From Rhodospirillaceae bacterium CCH5-H10 (lineage in GTDB: Bacteria; Pseudomonadota; Alphaproteobacteria; Reyranellales; Reyranellaceae), in NCBI GenBank assembly GCA_001557035.1, contig LSKJ01000762.1:1-30004 (forward strand): DNA of 30,004 nt, given 5' to 3'. How positions within the stretch are numbered: position 1 is the stretch's first letter; every line of letters begins with the position of its first letter. Made by a program: the position numbers and the translations under genes. Under the pieces are notes generated by a model. That model saw only the letters and a list, made by a program, of their open reading frames with translations. It had not been told where the DNA came from and made no database searches. Below are positions 14,450 to 22,922 of this stretch, piece by piece.

Positions 14450-16021
14450 CTACCGGTCGACTTCCCAGAACATCGGATACGAGGACTGGATCAATCCCTT
14501 GAGGTTCGACCTGTAGCCGGCGGGGATGGTGAACTGCCCCCACATCAGCGACGGAACGAGTTCGTAGGCGATGACCTGGATGTCGGCCGCGATCTTCTTG
14601 CGCTCTTCCAGAGTGCTCGCCCGGGTGTAGGCCTTCAGCAGGTCCGGGATGCGGTTGTCGCAGGACCAGCCGGGGAAGTCGTTGCACGTCGCGGCCACGT
14701 AGAAGTGGGTGAGCGGCGAGTACATGTCCGTCCCGTTGGAGTAGACGGGGAACATCGACCAGCCTTCCTTCTTGCCGCGGCGCGCGAGCACGGTCGGCCA
14801 GTCGCGCGGCTGCTGCTCCACGTTGAAGCCGACGTCCCTCATGTTCTGGACCAGCACGCGCGAGGCGGTCTGGCTGATGGAACCCGCGACTTCGAGCACG
14901 ATCACCGGCTCGTTCTTGTAGCCGGACGCCTTGAGCTCCGCACGCGCCGCCGCAAGGTCGAACTTGGCGACGCCCGCACCGGCATCGGTCGAGAGCGGCG
15001 CTCCGCACATCCAGAAGGAGGAGCAATCCTTGGTCTGATACTTGTCCGGAACACCGATGGCGGTGAGCGTCGCATTCTGGTCGACCAGCTTCCACATCAC
15101 CTTGCGCACCGCCGGATTGTCGAACGGCGGAGAAGCGTGGTTCAGCCGGAAGTTGCCCTGGAACTGGTGGAGTCCGCCCAGGCCAAGCAGCTTGACGTTC
15201 TTTTCCTTCTCGAGGACCGGCAGCATGTCGAACGGCAGGTACTGCATGTAGTCGATCTCGCCCGCGATCAGGGCGTTGGCGCCCGTCGACTGATCGGGCA
15301 TCACGCGCAGGGTGAGCTGGTCGATCTTCACGTTCTTGCCGCCCGTCAGGAAGTCCGGCGCTTCCTTGCGTGGCACGTAGGCGGCATTGCGCTCCAGGAT
15401 CATGGCATTGCCCGGCCGCCACTGGTCCTTGACGAAGCGGAAGGGCCCCGACCCGATCGGCTCAGGGATGCGCTGATCGGCCGGCGTCGCCGCCAGCCGG
15501 GCCGGCATCATCACCGGGAGCGGCGCGTTGGGCTTGCCCAGCACGTCGAGAAGCAGCGGGAACGGCTGCTTCAGCACGAACTTGATGGTCTTCGGATTCG
15601 TCGCTTCCAGCTTGTCGGTATCTGCCATCAGCATCTTGCCCAGCGGATCGCGCACCGACCAGCGCTTGAGGGACGCAACGCAGTCCTCGGCCGTCACCGG
15701 GTTGCCGTCGTGCCACTTGAGGCCGTCGCGCAGCACGAAGGTCCAGGTCAGCTTGTCGGGGCTGCTGTCGAAGCTCTCGACCATCTGCGGCTTGATCTCG
15801 CCCTTGTCGTTCATGGCGAAGAGCGTGTCGAAGACGTGCGTGCCGAAGGTTCGCGTGATGGCGGCCGTGGTCGCGTGCGGATCGAGGATCGTCACCTCGG
15901 ATTCGAGGACGACCGTCAGGCCCTTGGCGGCGCGCGCCTCGCGCGGCCGAATCAACGAAGCGCTCGCCAGGGCGACACCGCCCGCCAGTGCCGTCCGACG
16001 TCCCAGTACAGAATTACGCAT
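14450..16021 (-). CDS. ABC transporter substrate-binding protein, family 5
   Basis: A 523-residue periplasmic solute-binding protein of the peptide/nickel/opine class (SBP_bac_5). The ATG at 16021 follows AAGGGAA with good spacing. The N-terminus MRNSVLGRRTALAGGVALASASL has twin arginines at 8-9, suggesting Tat export. The mature domain begins KGLTVVLESEVTILDPHATT and contains KLTWTFVLRDGLKWHDGNPVTAEDCVASLKRW, the family signature, and FRLNHASPPFDNPAVRKVMW. The ligand is unknown. No permease or ATPase gene is in the window, so it is either an orphan or served by a distant transporter. Confidence 0.92.
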   Translation of the reverse strand: MRNSVLGRRTALAGGVALASASLIRPREARAAKGLTVVLESEVTILDPHATTAAITRTFGTHVFDTLFAMNDKGEIKPQMVESFDSSPDKLTWTFVLRDGLKWHDGNPVTAEDCVASLKRWSVRDPLGKMLMADTDKLEATNPKTIKFVLKQPFPLLLDVLGKPNAPLPVMMPARLAATPADQRIPEPIGSGPFRFVKDQWRPGNAMILERNAAYVPRKEAPDFLTGGKNVKIDQLTLRVMPDQSTGANALIAGEIDYMQYLPFDMLPVLEKEKNVKLLGLGGLHQFQGNFRLNHASPPFDNPAVRKVMWKLVDQNATLTAIGVPDKYQTKDCSSFWMCGAPLSTDAGAGVAKFDLAAARAELKASGYKNEPVIVLEVAGSISQTASRVLVQNMRDVGFNVEQQPRDWPTVLARRGKKEGWSMFPVYSNGTDMYSPLTHFYVAATCNDFPGWSCDNRIPDLLKAYTRASTLEERKKIAADIQVIAYELVPSLMWGQFTIPAGYRSNLKGLIQSSYPMFWEVDR

Positions 16022-16067
16022 GCAAGATTCCCTTAAATCCCGGATGCCCACCGTAGCGGTCTTTCAT

Positions 16068-16109
16068 CGCAAACGAAACGGGCCGGCCCTCCTTTCGGAG
16101 AGCCGGCCC
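16068..16109 (-). terminator. Rho-independent terminator after the secreted-protein gene
   Basis: Arms GGGCCGGC and GCCGGCCC (16080-16109), extended after one mismatch by four more pairs, loop TTTC. On the minus strand GTTTCGTTT follows. It terminates the csbD/secreted-protein transcript before the SBP gene. Confidence 0.75.
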
Positions 16110-16132
16110 GCGACAGTCGAAATTCGTCCGGA

Positions 16133-16723
16133 TCAAGCCGGGGAGATCACCCGGCAGATCACCCGATCGACGAAGGTGGTAACCGGCGGGCCATAGACCG
16201 GGAAGCCCCAGCGCTCACCCGGCCCCGACGGCTGCAGGACCACTCTCGTATCCTGGACCGGCCGGCCGCCATTGGTGAACGTGCAGCCGACCACAGCTTC
16301 GACGACGTTCGCGCTGTTGTTCGTCACATACAGCACCGACAACCAGTTCTGCTGCGGCACGGCCTGCAGCCACGGGCTGTCGATCACCACCACGGGAACG
16401 GTCGGGCCCGCGGTGATCGGAACGGTGCCCATCAGGTTGCCCCTGGGACGCTGCACGACGACCTGCGTGCTGCCGACCTGGCTGTTCGGGTCGAACGCCT
16501 TGTCAGCCTGGGTCTGCGGCATCGCCGCCTGCTGCTGCGGGGTCTGGTTGTCCTTACTGACGTTCTCGGGCGTCCAGACCTTGCCGGTCCGCTCATCCTT
16601 GAACTGGGTGAGGCCGTTGGCCGAAACGCCGGCCCCGACGGTCCCCGGAGCCTGCGCGAAGGCCGACGCCGCAGCGAGTGTGACGATGCCGGCCATCGAG
16701 GCCAGCGTGAGCGCGCGTTTCAT
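16133..16723 (-). CDS. Secreted protein of unknown family (paralogue A)
   Basis: A 196-residue protein. The ATG at 16723 is preferred over GTG 16732 because GAGGAG lies 8 bases before it. Signal peptide about 1-24 ending at AFA-QA. The mature part is beta-rich and not recognised. It is clearly paralogous to the protein at 25701-26288: shared KD..TGK.WTP.NV, AFDP, VVQRP, TAGP..PVV..D...L.AVP...W..VLYV.NNSA, C.FTN.G..V.DTRV.L..SG.G.R.G and FVDR..CR..SP, with two conserved cysteines that may form a disulfide. It follows csbD by 12 bp and is probably co-transcribed from the csbD stress promoter. Periplasmic location inferred. Confidence 0.8.
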   Translation of the reverse strand: MKRALTLASMAGIVTLAAASAFAQAPGTVGAGVSANGLTQFKDERTGKVWTPENVSKDNQTPQQQAAMPQTQADKAFDPNSQVGSTQVVVQRPRGNLMGTVPITAGPTVPVVVIDSPWLQAVPQQNWLSVLYVTNNSANVVEAVVGCTFTNGGRPVQDTRVVLQPSGPGERWGFPVYGPPVTTFVDRVICRVISPA

Positions 16724-16735
16724 GATGGTCACTCC

Positions 16736-17056
16736 TCACATGTCCCGGAAGCGGCGCTGTTCCCAGGTGCCAACCTGCGCCTCGGCCTCTTCCTTGGTGA
16801 TGCCGTAGCGGGCCTGGATCTTGCCCACGAGCTGATCGCGGCGGCCCTCGATGGCGAGCAGGTCGTCGTCGGTCAGCTTGCCCCACTGCTCCTTCACGGC
16901 GCCCTTGGTCTGGCCCCAGCTTCCCTTGAACTTCTCCCAGATCGTCTTGGCATCGCTCTGGGTCGTCGTCTGGCCCGTGGTCTGCGCACCCGCGACCAGT
17001 GGCAGGGATACGACGGCGAGACCCGCGCAAGCCGCGAGCATGGCGATGGAACGCAT
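16736..17056 (-). CDS. CsbD-like stress protein with signal peptide
   Basis: A 106-residue protein. AGGAGG precedes ATG 17056. Residues 1-24 (MRSIAMLAACAGLAVVSLPLVAGA) are an export signal. Residues 35-100 match CsbD: IWEKFKGSWGQTKGAVKEQWGKLTDDDLLAIEGRRDQLVGKIQARYGITKEEAEAQVGTWE. CsbD proteins are small, helical, abundant general stress proteins without known activity, usually cytosolic; the exported form is less common. An EcfG-type promoter lies 28 bp upstream. It heads a two-gene unit with the secreted protein. Confidence 0.88.
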   Translation of the reverse strand: MRSIAMLAACAGLAVVSLPLVAGAQTTGQTTTQSDAKTIWEKFKGSWGQTKGAVKEQWGKLTDDDLLAIEGRRDQLVGKIQARYGITKEEAEAQVGTWEQRRFRDM

Positions 17057-17084
17057 GTGAATGTCCTCCTGGATGGGACGGGTT

Positions 17085-17109
17085 AACGGCCCCGGCAGAA
17101 CGAGGTTGC
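17085..17109 (-). promoter_or_regulatory. EcfG-type promoter of csbD-like gene, GCAAC-N16-CGTT
   Basis: On the minus strand GCAAC (17109-17105), 16 bases, CGTT (17088-17085), about 28 bp before the CsbD start codon. CsbD is a typical general-stress target, which supports the variant -35. Confidence 0.55.
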
Positions 17110-17147
17110 CCGTCGGATTTGGGGCAAGGCCGCCACGCCGGAAGGCT

Positions 17148-17297
17148 TCAGACCCAGAAGGATTTCACCAGAAAGGCAAACGGTATGACGATCAGCATCG
17201 CCGCGTAGAGATCCATGAGTTCGCCCGCCAGCGGGCTGTGATCGGCCTGGTCCTGGGTCACCCTGTTGGACGCTTCGGGCACTTGGTTGGACTTCAT
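17148..17297 (-). CDS. 49-residue single-TM protein
   Basis: ATG 17297 with a GGAGGGG ribosome site just upstream. The product is a polar, acidic N-terminal half (KSNQVPEASNRVTQDQADHSPLAGE) followed by one TM helix (LMDLYAAMLIVIPFAFLVKSF) at the C-terminus. Not recognised. An EcfG-type promoter is 36 bp upstream, between this gene and the stop of the hybrid kinase, so it is likely a separate stress-induced unit. Confidence 0.68.
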   Translation of the reverse strand: MKSNQVPEASNRVTQDQADHSPLAGELMDLYAAMLIVIPFAFLVKSFWV

Positions 17298-17332
17298 GTT
17301 CCCCTCCACGATTGCCTCACGCTCGACAGATG

Positions 17333-17358
17333 AACGCCGCAAAATCGTGCCCGGTTGC
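17333..17358 (-). promoter_or_regulatory. EcfG-type promoter of the 49-aa gene, GCAAC-N17-CGTT
   Basis: On the minus strand GCAAC (17358-17354), 17 bases, CGTT (17336-17333), leaving a leader of roughly 30 nt before ATG 17297. Confidence 0.5.
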
Positions 17359-17397
17359 AGCGGCCGCGCGTGATTGTTGGGGAAACGGGGATGCCCC

Positions 17398-19965
17398 TCA
17401 GGGCACGGTGCGCACGGCATGATCCAGCGCCTGCTGAAGGTCGATCGAGGAATAGGGTTTCGAGATGAAATGCATCCGGTCGGCCTGCGTACCCGAGCGA
17501 CCGTAGCCGCTGGCGATCACCACCGGCAGAGACGGGTACTTTTCCCGCACTTTCGCTGCGAGCTCCTCGCCGCTCATGCCCGGCAAGCCGACATCCGTCA
17601 GAAGCAGATCGAATGCCTGTTCCTGCGCCAGGAGCTCCAGCGCCGCCTCCCCGCTCCCGACACCGGCCACCGAGCACCCCAGCCTTTCGAGCATGTCGGT
17701 CGTGGACATCCGCAGAACCACCTCGTCCTCGACGAACAGGACGCGCCGCGACGGGCTTTGCTCCACAGGCTGCTCGACCCGCCCGGGCGACGTTTTGGCC
17801 GGCGAGGCCGCGGGTGTCGGGCGTCGATTGGCCAGCACGCTGCGCAGCTTGGCGGAGAGCGCGTCGCTGCTGTAGGGCTTGGCGATCATGGGATAGCCGG
17901 AGCGGGTATGATCGGGGATCAGACCGCGGGCGAAACCGGAGGTCAGAAGCACTGCAATGCCCGGCCGCAGCCTCTGCGCGTGTTGCGCGAGTTCGACGGC
18001 CGTTATGGTTCCGGGCATCACGATGTCGGTGAACAGCAGGTCGAACGCCGGGTCCTTCTCTAGAAGAGCCAGCGCGACGTCGGGATCCTCGGCGGCCTCG
18101 ACGCGGTAGCCCCAGCCCGCCAGCATGTCGATGACGGCACGCCTGACATCCTCGCTGTCCTCGACCACGAGGATGCGCTCCGTGCCGCTCACCGCGCTCC
18201 CGGAATCGGTCCGCTCCTCCGGCACCGGGTCCTCGGTCCTGGGCAGGTAGAGCTTCACGCTGGTGCCCTGCCCGATCGCGCTGTCGATTCGGATGTGACC
18301 GTTCGACTGGCGCACGAAGCCATAGACCATGCTGAGCCCCAGTCCGGTGCCTTTTCCGTCGCCCTTGGTCGTGAAGAAGGGATCGAACGCCTGGGCCACG
18401 ATCTCCGGCGGCATGCCGGTGCCGGTGTCACTGACATCCACCAGCACGTAAGGCCCGGGCGTAACGTCGGGATGGAGGGCGGCGTAGCGGCGGTCGAGAG
18501 TCGCGTTCGAAACCTCGACCCTGACGGTGCCGCCATCGGGCATGGCATCCCGCGCATTGATCGACAGGTTGAGGATGGCGTTCTCGAGCTGGCCCGCATC
18601 GATCTTTGCGTTCCACGGATCGTCCGTCACCTTCAGCTCTATGGCGATGCGCTCGCCCAGCGAATGGCGCATCAGGTCCGCAAGGTCGCCGACCAGCCTC
18701 GCCACGTTCGTCGGCTGCGGCGTCAGCGGCTGGCGGCGCGCGAAGGCCAGGAGCTGCTGGGTCAGGCGGGCGCCACGATCGGCCGCCGCCGTTGCGCTCT
18801 GCACCCGCGAGGCCATCGCGGCATTGTCGCCGACCTCGCCCTTCAGAAGGTCGAGGTTGGCGCGAATGACCTGCAGGATGTTGTTGAAGTCGTGCGCCAT
18901 GCCGCCAGTGAGCTGGCCGGTCGCTTCCATCTTCTGGCCCTGGCGCAACGCCGCCTCGTCATGCAGCTTCTCCGTGATGTCGACGCAGCGCACCACCGCG
19001 CCGCCACCCGCCATCTCGCCGCGATAGATCTCGTAGTCGCGTCCATCATGGGCGGCGCGAACGACCGCGGAGCCCTTCGGAGATGTGGCGCCTAGATCGA
19101 GAGGCAGAAGCAGCGCCCGCGTCGCGGGCGAGCGTTCCGACAGGAGCTGCTCGAGCGTCGGCGGCGCCTGCTTGCCCGGCTCCCATTCCGCCAGCTTCGC
19201 GAAGGCCTCGTTCCAGGCCACCACCGTCCGCTGGTCGTCGACGACGAAGATCGGGTCGTGCAGGCTTTCCAGCGTGGCCTGCAACAGCCGCGACCGGCCG
19301 GCGAGTTGGAGCTGGCTGCGCTCCAGCCGGGACGCACTGCGCACGACGATGTAGATGCCGACGATCAGGCAGACGAAGGCGCCCGCCATGACCAGTAGTC
19401 CCGCAATATCGGCCTGCTCCTGCTCGGACCGCAGCGCCGTCACGCGCCGCGCGAGCAACAGCCTCTGCCCCTCGACCAGGGCATCGCCCAGCAGACGGAT
19501 CTGTCCCAGCATCGCCCGGCCGGCACCGGTGCGGTCGAGCGCCAGCGCGGCCTCCCGGCCGTTCAACTGGTAGGCGCCCACCGTTGCATTGAGCTGCTCG
19601 AACTTCTGCAACGTGACGTTCCGGAACTCCTGGAACTGGCGCGTCGTGTCGGGATCGCCGGCCACCATGGCCTCGATCAGGCGCATGTTCGTCTCTATTC
19701 GCAGACGCGCCCGTTCGTAGGGTTCGAGGCTGGTGATGTCGCCCGTCAAAAGGAAGCCGCGAATGCCGATCTCGGCGTCCTGCACCGCAATCACCATTTC
19801 GCGCATCAGCGCCATCGTGTCGTAATTTGCAACCACGAGCCGCTGCTGGCGGGTAGCGGACTTGGAGTGGGCCAGGGCCAGCATCAACCCCGTCGCGATC
19901 AGCACCGCGAGCGTGATGCCCGCGATCACGCCGGTCGAACGCGCCGATCGCAGCAGGCTAGGCAT
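17398..19965 (-). CDS. Hybrid sensor histidine kinase: CHASE3-PAS-HisKA-HATPase-REC-REC
   Basis: An 855-residue inner-membrane sensor. TM1 about 12-33; CHASE3-like periplasmic domain about 36-180 (VQDAEIGIRGFLLTGD); TM2 about 188-209; PAS about 225-335. HisKA has H358 in GGMAHDFNN; the HATPase N-box is INARDAM (N470) with G boxes DTGTGM and GTGLGLS. REC1 has D647 and K696; REC2 has D791 and K836. All phospho-relay residues are present, in contrast to the adjacent kinase. The start overlaps the upstream kinase stop by 8 bp. Third gene of the phyR operon, it likely feeds or drains phosphate in the general stress response. The signal is unknown. Confidence 0.92.
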   Translation of the reverse strand: MPSLLRSARSTGVIAGITLAVLIATGLMLALAHSKSATRQQRLVVANYDTMALMREMVIAVQDAEIGIRGFLLTGDITSLEPYERARLRIETNMRLIEAMVAGDPDTTRQFQEFRNVTLQKFEQLNATVGAYQLNGREAALALDRTGAGRAMLGQIRLLGDALVEGQRLLLARRVTALRSEQEQADIAGLLVMAGAFVCLIVGIYIVVRSASRLERSQLQLAGRSRLLQATLESLHDPIFVVDDQRTVVAWNEAFAKLAEWEPGKQAPPTLEQLLSERSPATRALLLPLDLGATSPKGSAVVRAAHDGRDYEIYRGEMAGGGAVVRCVDITEKLHDEAALRQGQKMEATGQLTGGMAHDFNNILQVIRANLDLLKGEVGDNAAMASRVQSATAAADRGARLTQQLLAFARRQPLTPQPTNVARLVGDLADLMRHSLGERIAIELKVTDDPWNAKIDAGQLENAILNLSINARDAMPDGGTVRVEVSNATLDRRYAALHPDVTPGPYVLVDVSDTGTGMPPEIVAQAFDPFFTTKGDGKGTGLGLSMVYGFVRQSNGHIRIDSAIGQGTSVKLYLPRTEDPVPEERTDSGSAVSGTERILVVEDSEDVRRAVIDMLAGWGYRVEAAEDPDVALALLEKDPAFDLLFTDIVMPGTITAVELAQHAQRLRPGIAVLLTSGFARGLIPDHTRSGYPMIAKPYSSDALSAKLRSVLANRRPTPAASPAKTSPGRVEQPVEQSPSRRVLFVEDEVVLRMSTTDMLERLGCSVAGVGSGEAALELLAQEQAFDLLLTDVGLPGMSGEELAAKVREKYPSLPVVIASGYGRSGTQADRMHFISKPYSSIDLQQALDHAVRTVP

Positions 19966-21679
19966 TTGCCGGATCGTCCGCCGCCGGCGTCGGGAAGGTC
20001 ACCACCACCCGATTGCCACCAGCCGGCTTGCGCTCGATGGTGACTTCGCCACCGAGCTGCATGGCAAGGCCCCGGATCAGCGTGAGCGCAAATCCGCCCC
20101 GTCCCTCGGGAACCGGCGCGCCGTCATCGCGGGCCATGCCGTTGTCCTCGATGACGAGCTGCACCTCATCGCCTTGCTCGCTGGTCTCGATGCGGATTTC
20201 CGGCGTCGGCGAGCGGCTGAAATCGTGGCTGAGGGCGATGCTGACGGCTTCGGTGACGATGAGGCCGATCGGGATCGCGGTATCGGGACCCACCGCCATG
20301 ATCGGCGCACGGATGTGATAGCGCGGCGCCTGGCGGCCCGCGGGCGTGCGGCCGACCGAGATCTGGCGCACGAGGTCGCTGATGAACTGCTGGAAATCCA
20401 CCAGCGACCAGCTCGACCGCTCGTAGAGGTGGCGATGAAGGATCGAGAGCGTGAGCACGCGGTTCTGCGCATCGCCGAAGAAGCGACGGATGCGCGGCGA
20501 CCTGATCTCTCCGGCCTGGAGGTTGAGCAGGCTCGATATCATCTGGAGATTGTTCTTCACCCTGTGGTGAATCTCACGAAGCATGTGGTCGCGCTGCTCG
20601 ACGTTCGCGCGCAGCGCCGCCTCGCGGCTGGTGATCGCTTCCGCCATCGCCGTGACACCGGCGCCGACGGACGCCATTTCGGGCGACCACGGGTGGGGCG
20701 GAGCCAGCATGATGTTTTCGCCGCGCGCGACCTTGTCGGCAAAATCCTGGATGTAGCGCAGCGGCCGCACGCACCAGCGATCCGCGCCAAACCAGATCAC
20801 CACCAGGACGACGATGACCGACAGAACAACCAGCAGGAAATGGGTCCAGGGGGCGGACAGGAGCACCCACCCCTCGGGGCTCGGCGCCGACACCACGACG
20901 AAGAGTGCACTGCCTCCGACGGGTCTCACGCGAAACTCGTAGAAGGCCGCGTCCTGGCCCATGTCCGCGAAGGCCAACCGGCCGCCGGACAGGACTTCGG
21001 CGAAGCGCGCAGGCACGGGCAGCCGGCGCATCGCCTGTGCGTCTCCCGCGATCGCCGCGCCGGACCGGTCGACCACGGCCACGGCGATCCCGGGAGGGCC
21101 TTCGACCTGGGCGGCAGTCTCGGCGAGCGCCTTGAGCGTGATGCCGAGGGCACACATGCCCACGAAGGTACCATCGCGCGTGACGGGCAGCGCGATGGGG
21201 ACAATGGGCTTGGGGGCGATGCGACTGACGATCGTGTCGCCGACGACGATCCTCGTCGACGAGCGGACCTTCTGGAAGAAGTCCCGGTCGGCGAAGCTCA
21301 TCCCAAGGCCGGCGGGTGCCGTCGAACAACGCCCGATGCCCTGCCCGTCCGTGACGAACGCGGCCGAATACTGTTCGGGGTAAGCGGTCAGCAGCTTCGA
21401 CAGATAGCTCTCGCAACGGCCGACGGCCGACGGCTCTCCGGCGGCGGCACCCTCGACCGACTCGTCGGCACATGCAGCCGACAGCATCCTCTGCGAGGCC
21501 TCGAACAGGCCGCCGTAGCGGGCGACGGACAGATCGGCGACGGCCCCCAGCTCGGCGCCCAGGCGAGCGACGCCGGCCGCCTCTTCCTTATCAGCCTGCC
21601 AGGCCGCCAGCCCGAGGACAGGCAACAAGGCCAGTGCAACGAGCGTGACGAGCTTGGAGCGAAGCGACCAGCGCGCCAC
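19958..21679 (-). CDS. Cache-HAMP sensor kinase, HisKA_2/HWE type, degenerate N-box
   Basis: A 573-residue membrane kinase of the class that phosphorylates PhyR. I chose GTG 21679, preceded by GAGG just past the phyR stop; GTG 21733 would add 18 residues. TM1 about 10-27, double-Cache-like periplasmic domain about 28-280, TM2 about 282-297, HAMP to about 350. HisKA_2 phosphoacceptor H372 lies in REIHHRVKNNLQ, followed by the HATPase domain. The N-box reads LIVTEAVSIALSH where the family has LIVNELVTNAL.. : both Asn are lost (T476, I481), and the G2 box is GGFALTLI rather than GLGL. ATP binding may be impaired. It sits between phyR and the hybrid kinase. Confidence 0.9.
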   Translation of the reverse strand: MARWSLRSKLVTLVALALLPVLGLAAWQADKEEAAGVARLGAELGAVADLSVARYGGLFEASQRMLSAACADESVEGAAAGEPSAVGRCESYLSKLLTAYPEQYSAAFVTDGQGIGRCSTAPAGLGMSFADRDFFQKVRSSTRIVVGDTIVSRIAPKPIVPIALPVTRDGTFVGMCALGITLKALAETAAQVEGPPGIAVAVVDRSGAAIAGDAQAMRRLPVPARFAEVLSGGRLAFADMGQDAAFYEFRVRPVGGSALFVVVSAPSPEGWVLLSAPWTHFLLVVLSVIVVLVVIWFGADRWCVRPLRYIQDFADKVARGENIMLAPPHPWSPEMASVGAGVTAMAEAITSREAALRANVEQRDHMLREIHHRVKNNLQMISSLLNLQAGEIRSPRIRRFFGDAQNRVLTLSILHRHLYERSSWSLVDFQQFISDLVRQISVGRTPAGRQAPRYHIRAPIMAVGPDTAIPIGLIVTEAVSIALSHDFSRSPTPEIRIETSEQGDEVQLVIEDNGMARDDGAPVPEGRGGFALTLIRGLAMQLGGEVTIERKPAGGNRVVVTFPTPAADDPANA

Positions 21680-21692
21680 CAACCGCCTCGGC

Positions 21693-22496
21693 TCAGATCG
21701 ATACGGTATCGAGTGCCTGGGCGATCGCCGCACGCAGCAGATCGGGGTCGAACGGCTTCGAGATCACGAACGCAGGCTCGACCTGCTTGCCGGTGAGGAG
21801 CCGTTCGGGAAAGCCCGTGACGAAGATCACCGGCACCGACATCGACTTCATGATCTGGTTCACGGCGGAGATGCCGCTGTCGGAACCGCGCAGCTGGATG
21901 TCGGCCAGCACGAGATGCGGCGAATGCTTCTTGGCGAGCTCGATCGCCGTCTTCTCTGTCGCGGCGATACCCACGACCTCGTGGCCGGCGTTGCGCACGA
22001 TGTCGGCGACGTCGAGCGCGATGACGGCTTCGTCCTCGATGACAAGGATGCGGACCGACGCGACGCGCTGCAGTTCACGGCGTGCTTCCTCGAGGCTGCG
22101 CTCCGCCTCGTCGACGCTGACGCCCAGAATGTGGGCGGCATCGGAAACGGTAAAGCCCTCGAGGACGGTGAGCAGGAGCACCTGGCGCTGCATCGGCGCC
22201 ATGTCGGTCAGCGATTCCTTCAGGCGCCCGCGAACGCTCTCGCTGCCGGCCGCCGCTTCCTCGATCTGGCCGAAGGGCTGGCGCAGTCGATGGAACAGCG
22301 CGAACACGCCGACCTTCGTATCCTCCGCCTCGGCAATCAGTTCCGGCTGCTGAACGGCCACCTCGGCGCAGAGACGAACCCATTCGTCCCCCTGCTGCTG
22401 CGAGCCGGTAACGGCCCGGGCGTAGCGGCGCAGGAAAGGAAGCGTCCTGGTGATTGCCTCCGACACTTTCTTGGAAGCTACCTGCTCTTCAGCCAC
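21693..22496 (-). CDS. phyR: PhyR, general stress response anti-anti-sigma response regulator
   Basis: A 267-residue protein, the usual PhyR length. It has an N-terminal sigma-like domain (about 10-140; LPFLRRYARAVTGSQQQGDEWV, MAPMQRQVLLLTVLEGFTVSDAAHILGVSVDEAE) and a C-terminal receiver (148-267) with acidic pocket E154/D155, phospho-acceptor D199 (LADIQL) and K247 (ISKPFD). When phosphorylated, PhyR binds NepR through the sigma-like domain and frees EcfG. Start: GTG 22496, because AGGGAG lies 6 bases before it; ATG 22511 is the alternative. First gene of an operon with the two kinases. No EcfG-type promoter was seen upstream. Confidence 0.95.
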   Translation of the reverse strand: MAEEQVASKKVSEAITRTLPFLRRYARAVTGSQQQGDEWVRLCAEVAVQQPELIAEAEDTKVGVFALFHRLRQPFGQIEEAAAGSESVRGRLKESLTDMAPMQRQVLLLTVLEGFTVSDAAHILGVSVDEAERSLEEARRELQRVASVRILVIEDEAVIALDVADIVRNAGHEVVGIAATEKTAIELAKKHSPHLVLADIQLRGSDSGISAVNQIMKSMSVPVIFVTGFPERLLTGKQVEPAFVISKPFDPDLLRAAIAQALDTVSI

Positions 22497-22628
22497 GTCG
22501 TTCTCCCTCATCTCTCGAAAGTCGTTTCTCGCGTCACGCGGCGCTTGGTGCAACGCCTACCCTACGCCTTGTGCGCCGGTAGACAACTTGCCGCTGGTGC
22601 CGGCTCTCCTCGGCACCGACAAAATGCG

Positions 22629-22654
22629 TAGGGACGGGCTCACCCGACCCGTCC
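22629..22654 (-). terminator. Probable terminator of the glycine-zipper gene
   Basis: GGACGGG/CCCGTCC stem (22632-22638 and 22648-22654) with a 9-base loop, 28 bp after the stop of the lipoprotein gene; ATTTTG follows a few bases later on the minus strand. Moderate evidence. Confidence 0.45.
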
Positions 22655-22681
22655 GCAACGCCTCGTCTCCATCCTTTTAGG

Positions 22682-22897
22682 TTATCGCTCCGGCGCCGTC
22701 ACCGCGCCGATCGTGGCGCCCGCGGCACCGCCGATCACGGCCCCAGCCACCGGATTGCCGACGGTCGAGCCCACGACCGCACCGGTGCCGGCCCCGATCG
22801 CGCCGCCCGTGAGGGCCCGGTCGACAGGTCGATTGCCACACGCGCCGACCAGAAGGGCCAGTGACACCACTGCCGATGCAGTCATTAGTCTTTTCAT
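22682..22897 (-). CDS. Glycine-zipper lipoprotein
   Basis: A 71-residue protein with a lipoprotein signal (LALLVGAC, lipidated C20) and then GGAIGAGTGAVVGSTVGNPVAGAVIGGAAGATIGAV, a glycine-zipper repeat that inserts into or packs against membranes. It resembles the small YMGG/OmpA-associated glycine-zipper outer-membrane lipoproteins. GGGGAAG precedes ATG 22897. The start is 25 bp behind the 27-aa gene, so both are probably read from the exact EcfG-type promoter at 23054-23078. Confidence 0.85.
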   Translation of the reverse strand: MKRLMTASAVVSLALLVGACGNRPVDRALTGGAIGAGTGAVVGSTVGNPVAGAVIGGAAGATIGAVTAPER

Positions 22898-22922
22898 GAT
22901 CTTCCCCCGCAGACTATTCGCT

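Noticed and set aside
14426..16036. A 536-codon open frame on the plus strand
   Set aside because: Antisense to the solute-binding protein gene; no recognisable motif or ribosome site.
21614..21640. GCAAC-N17-CGTG
   Set aside because: Lacks the final T of the -10 element and lies within the kinase gene.
19862..21796. A 644-codon open frame on the plus strand
   Set aside because: It lies antisense to the two sensor kinases, whose motifs are unmistakable; its product has the Arg/Ala/His-rich composition of a GC-rich shadow frame.
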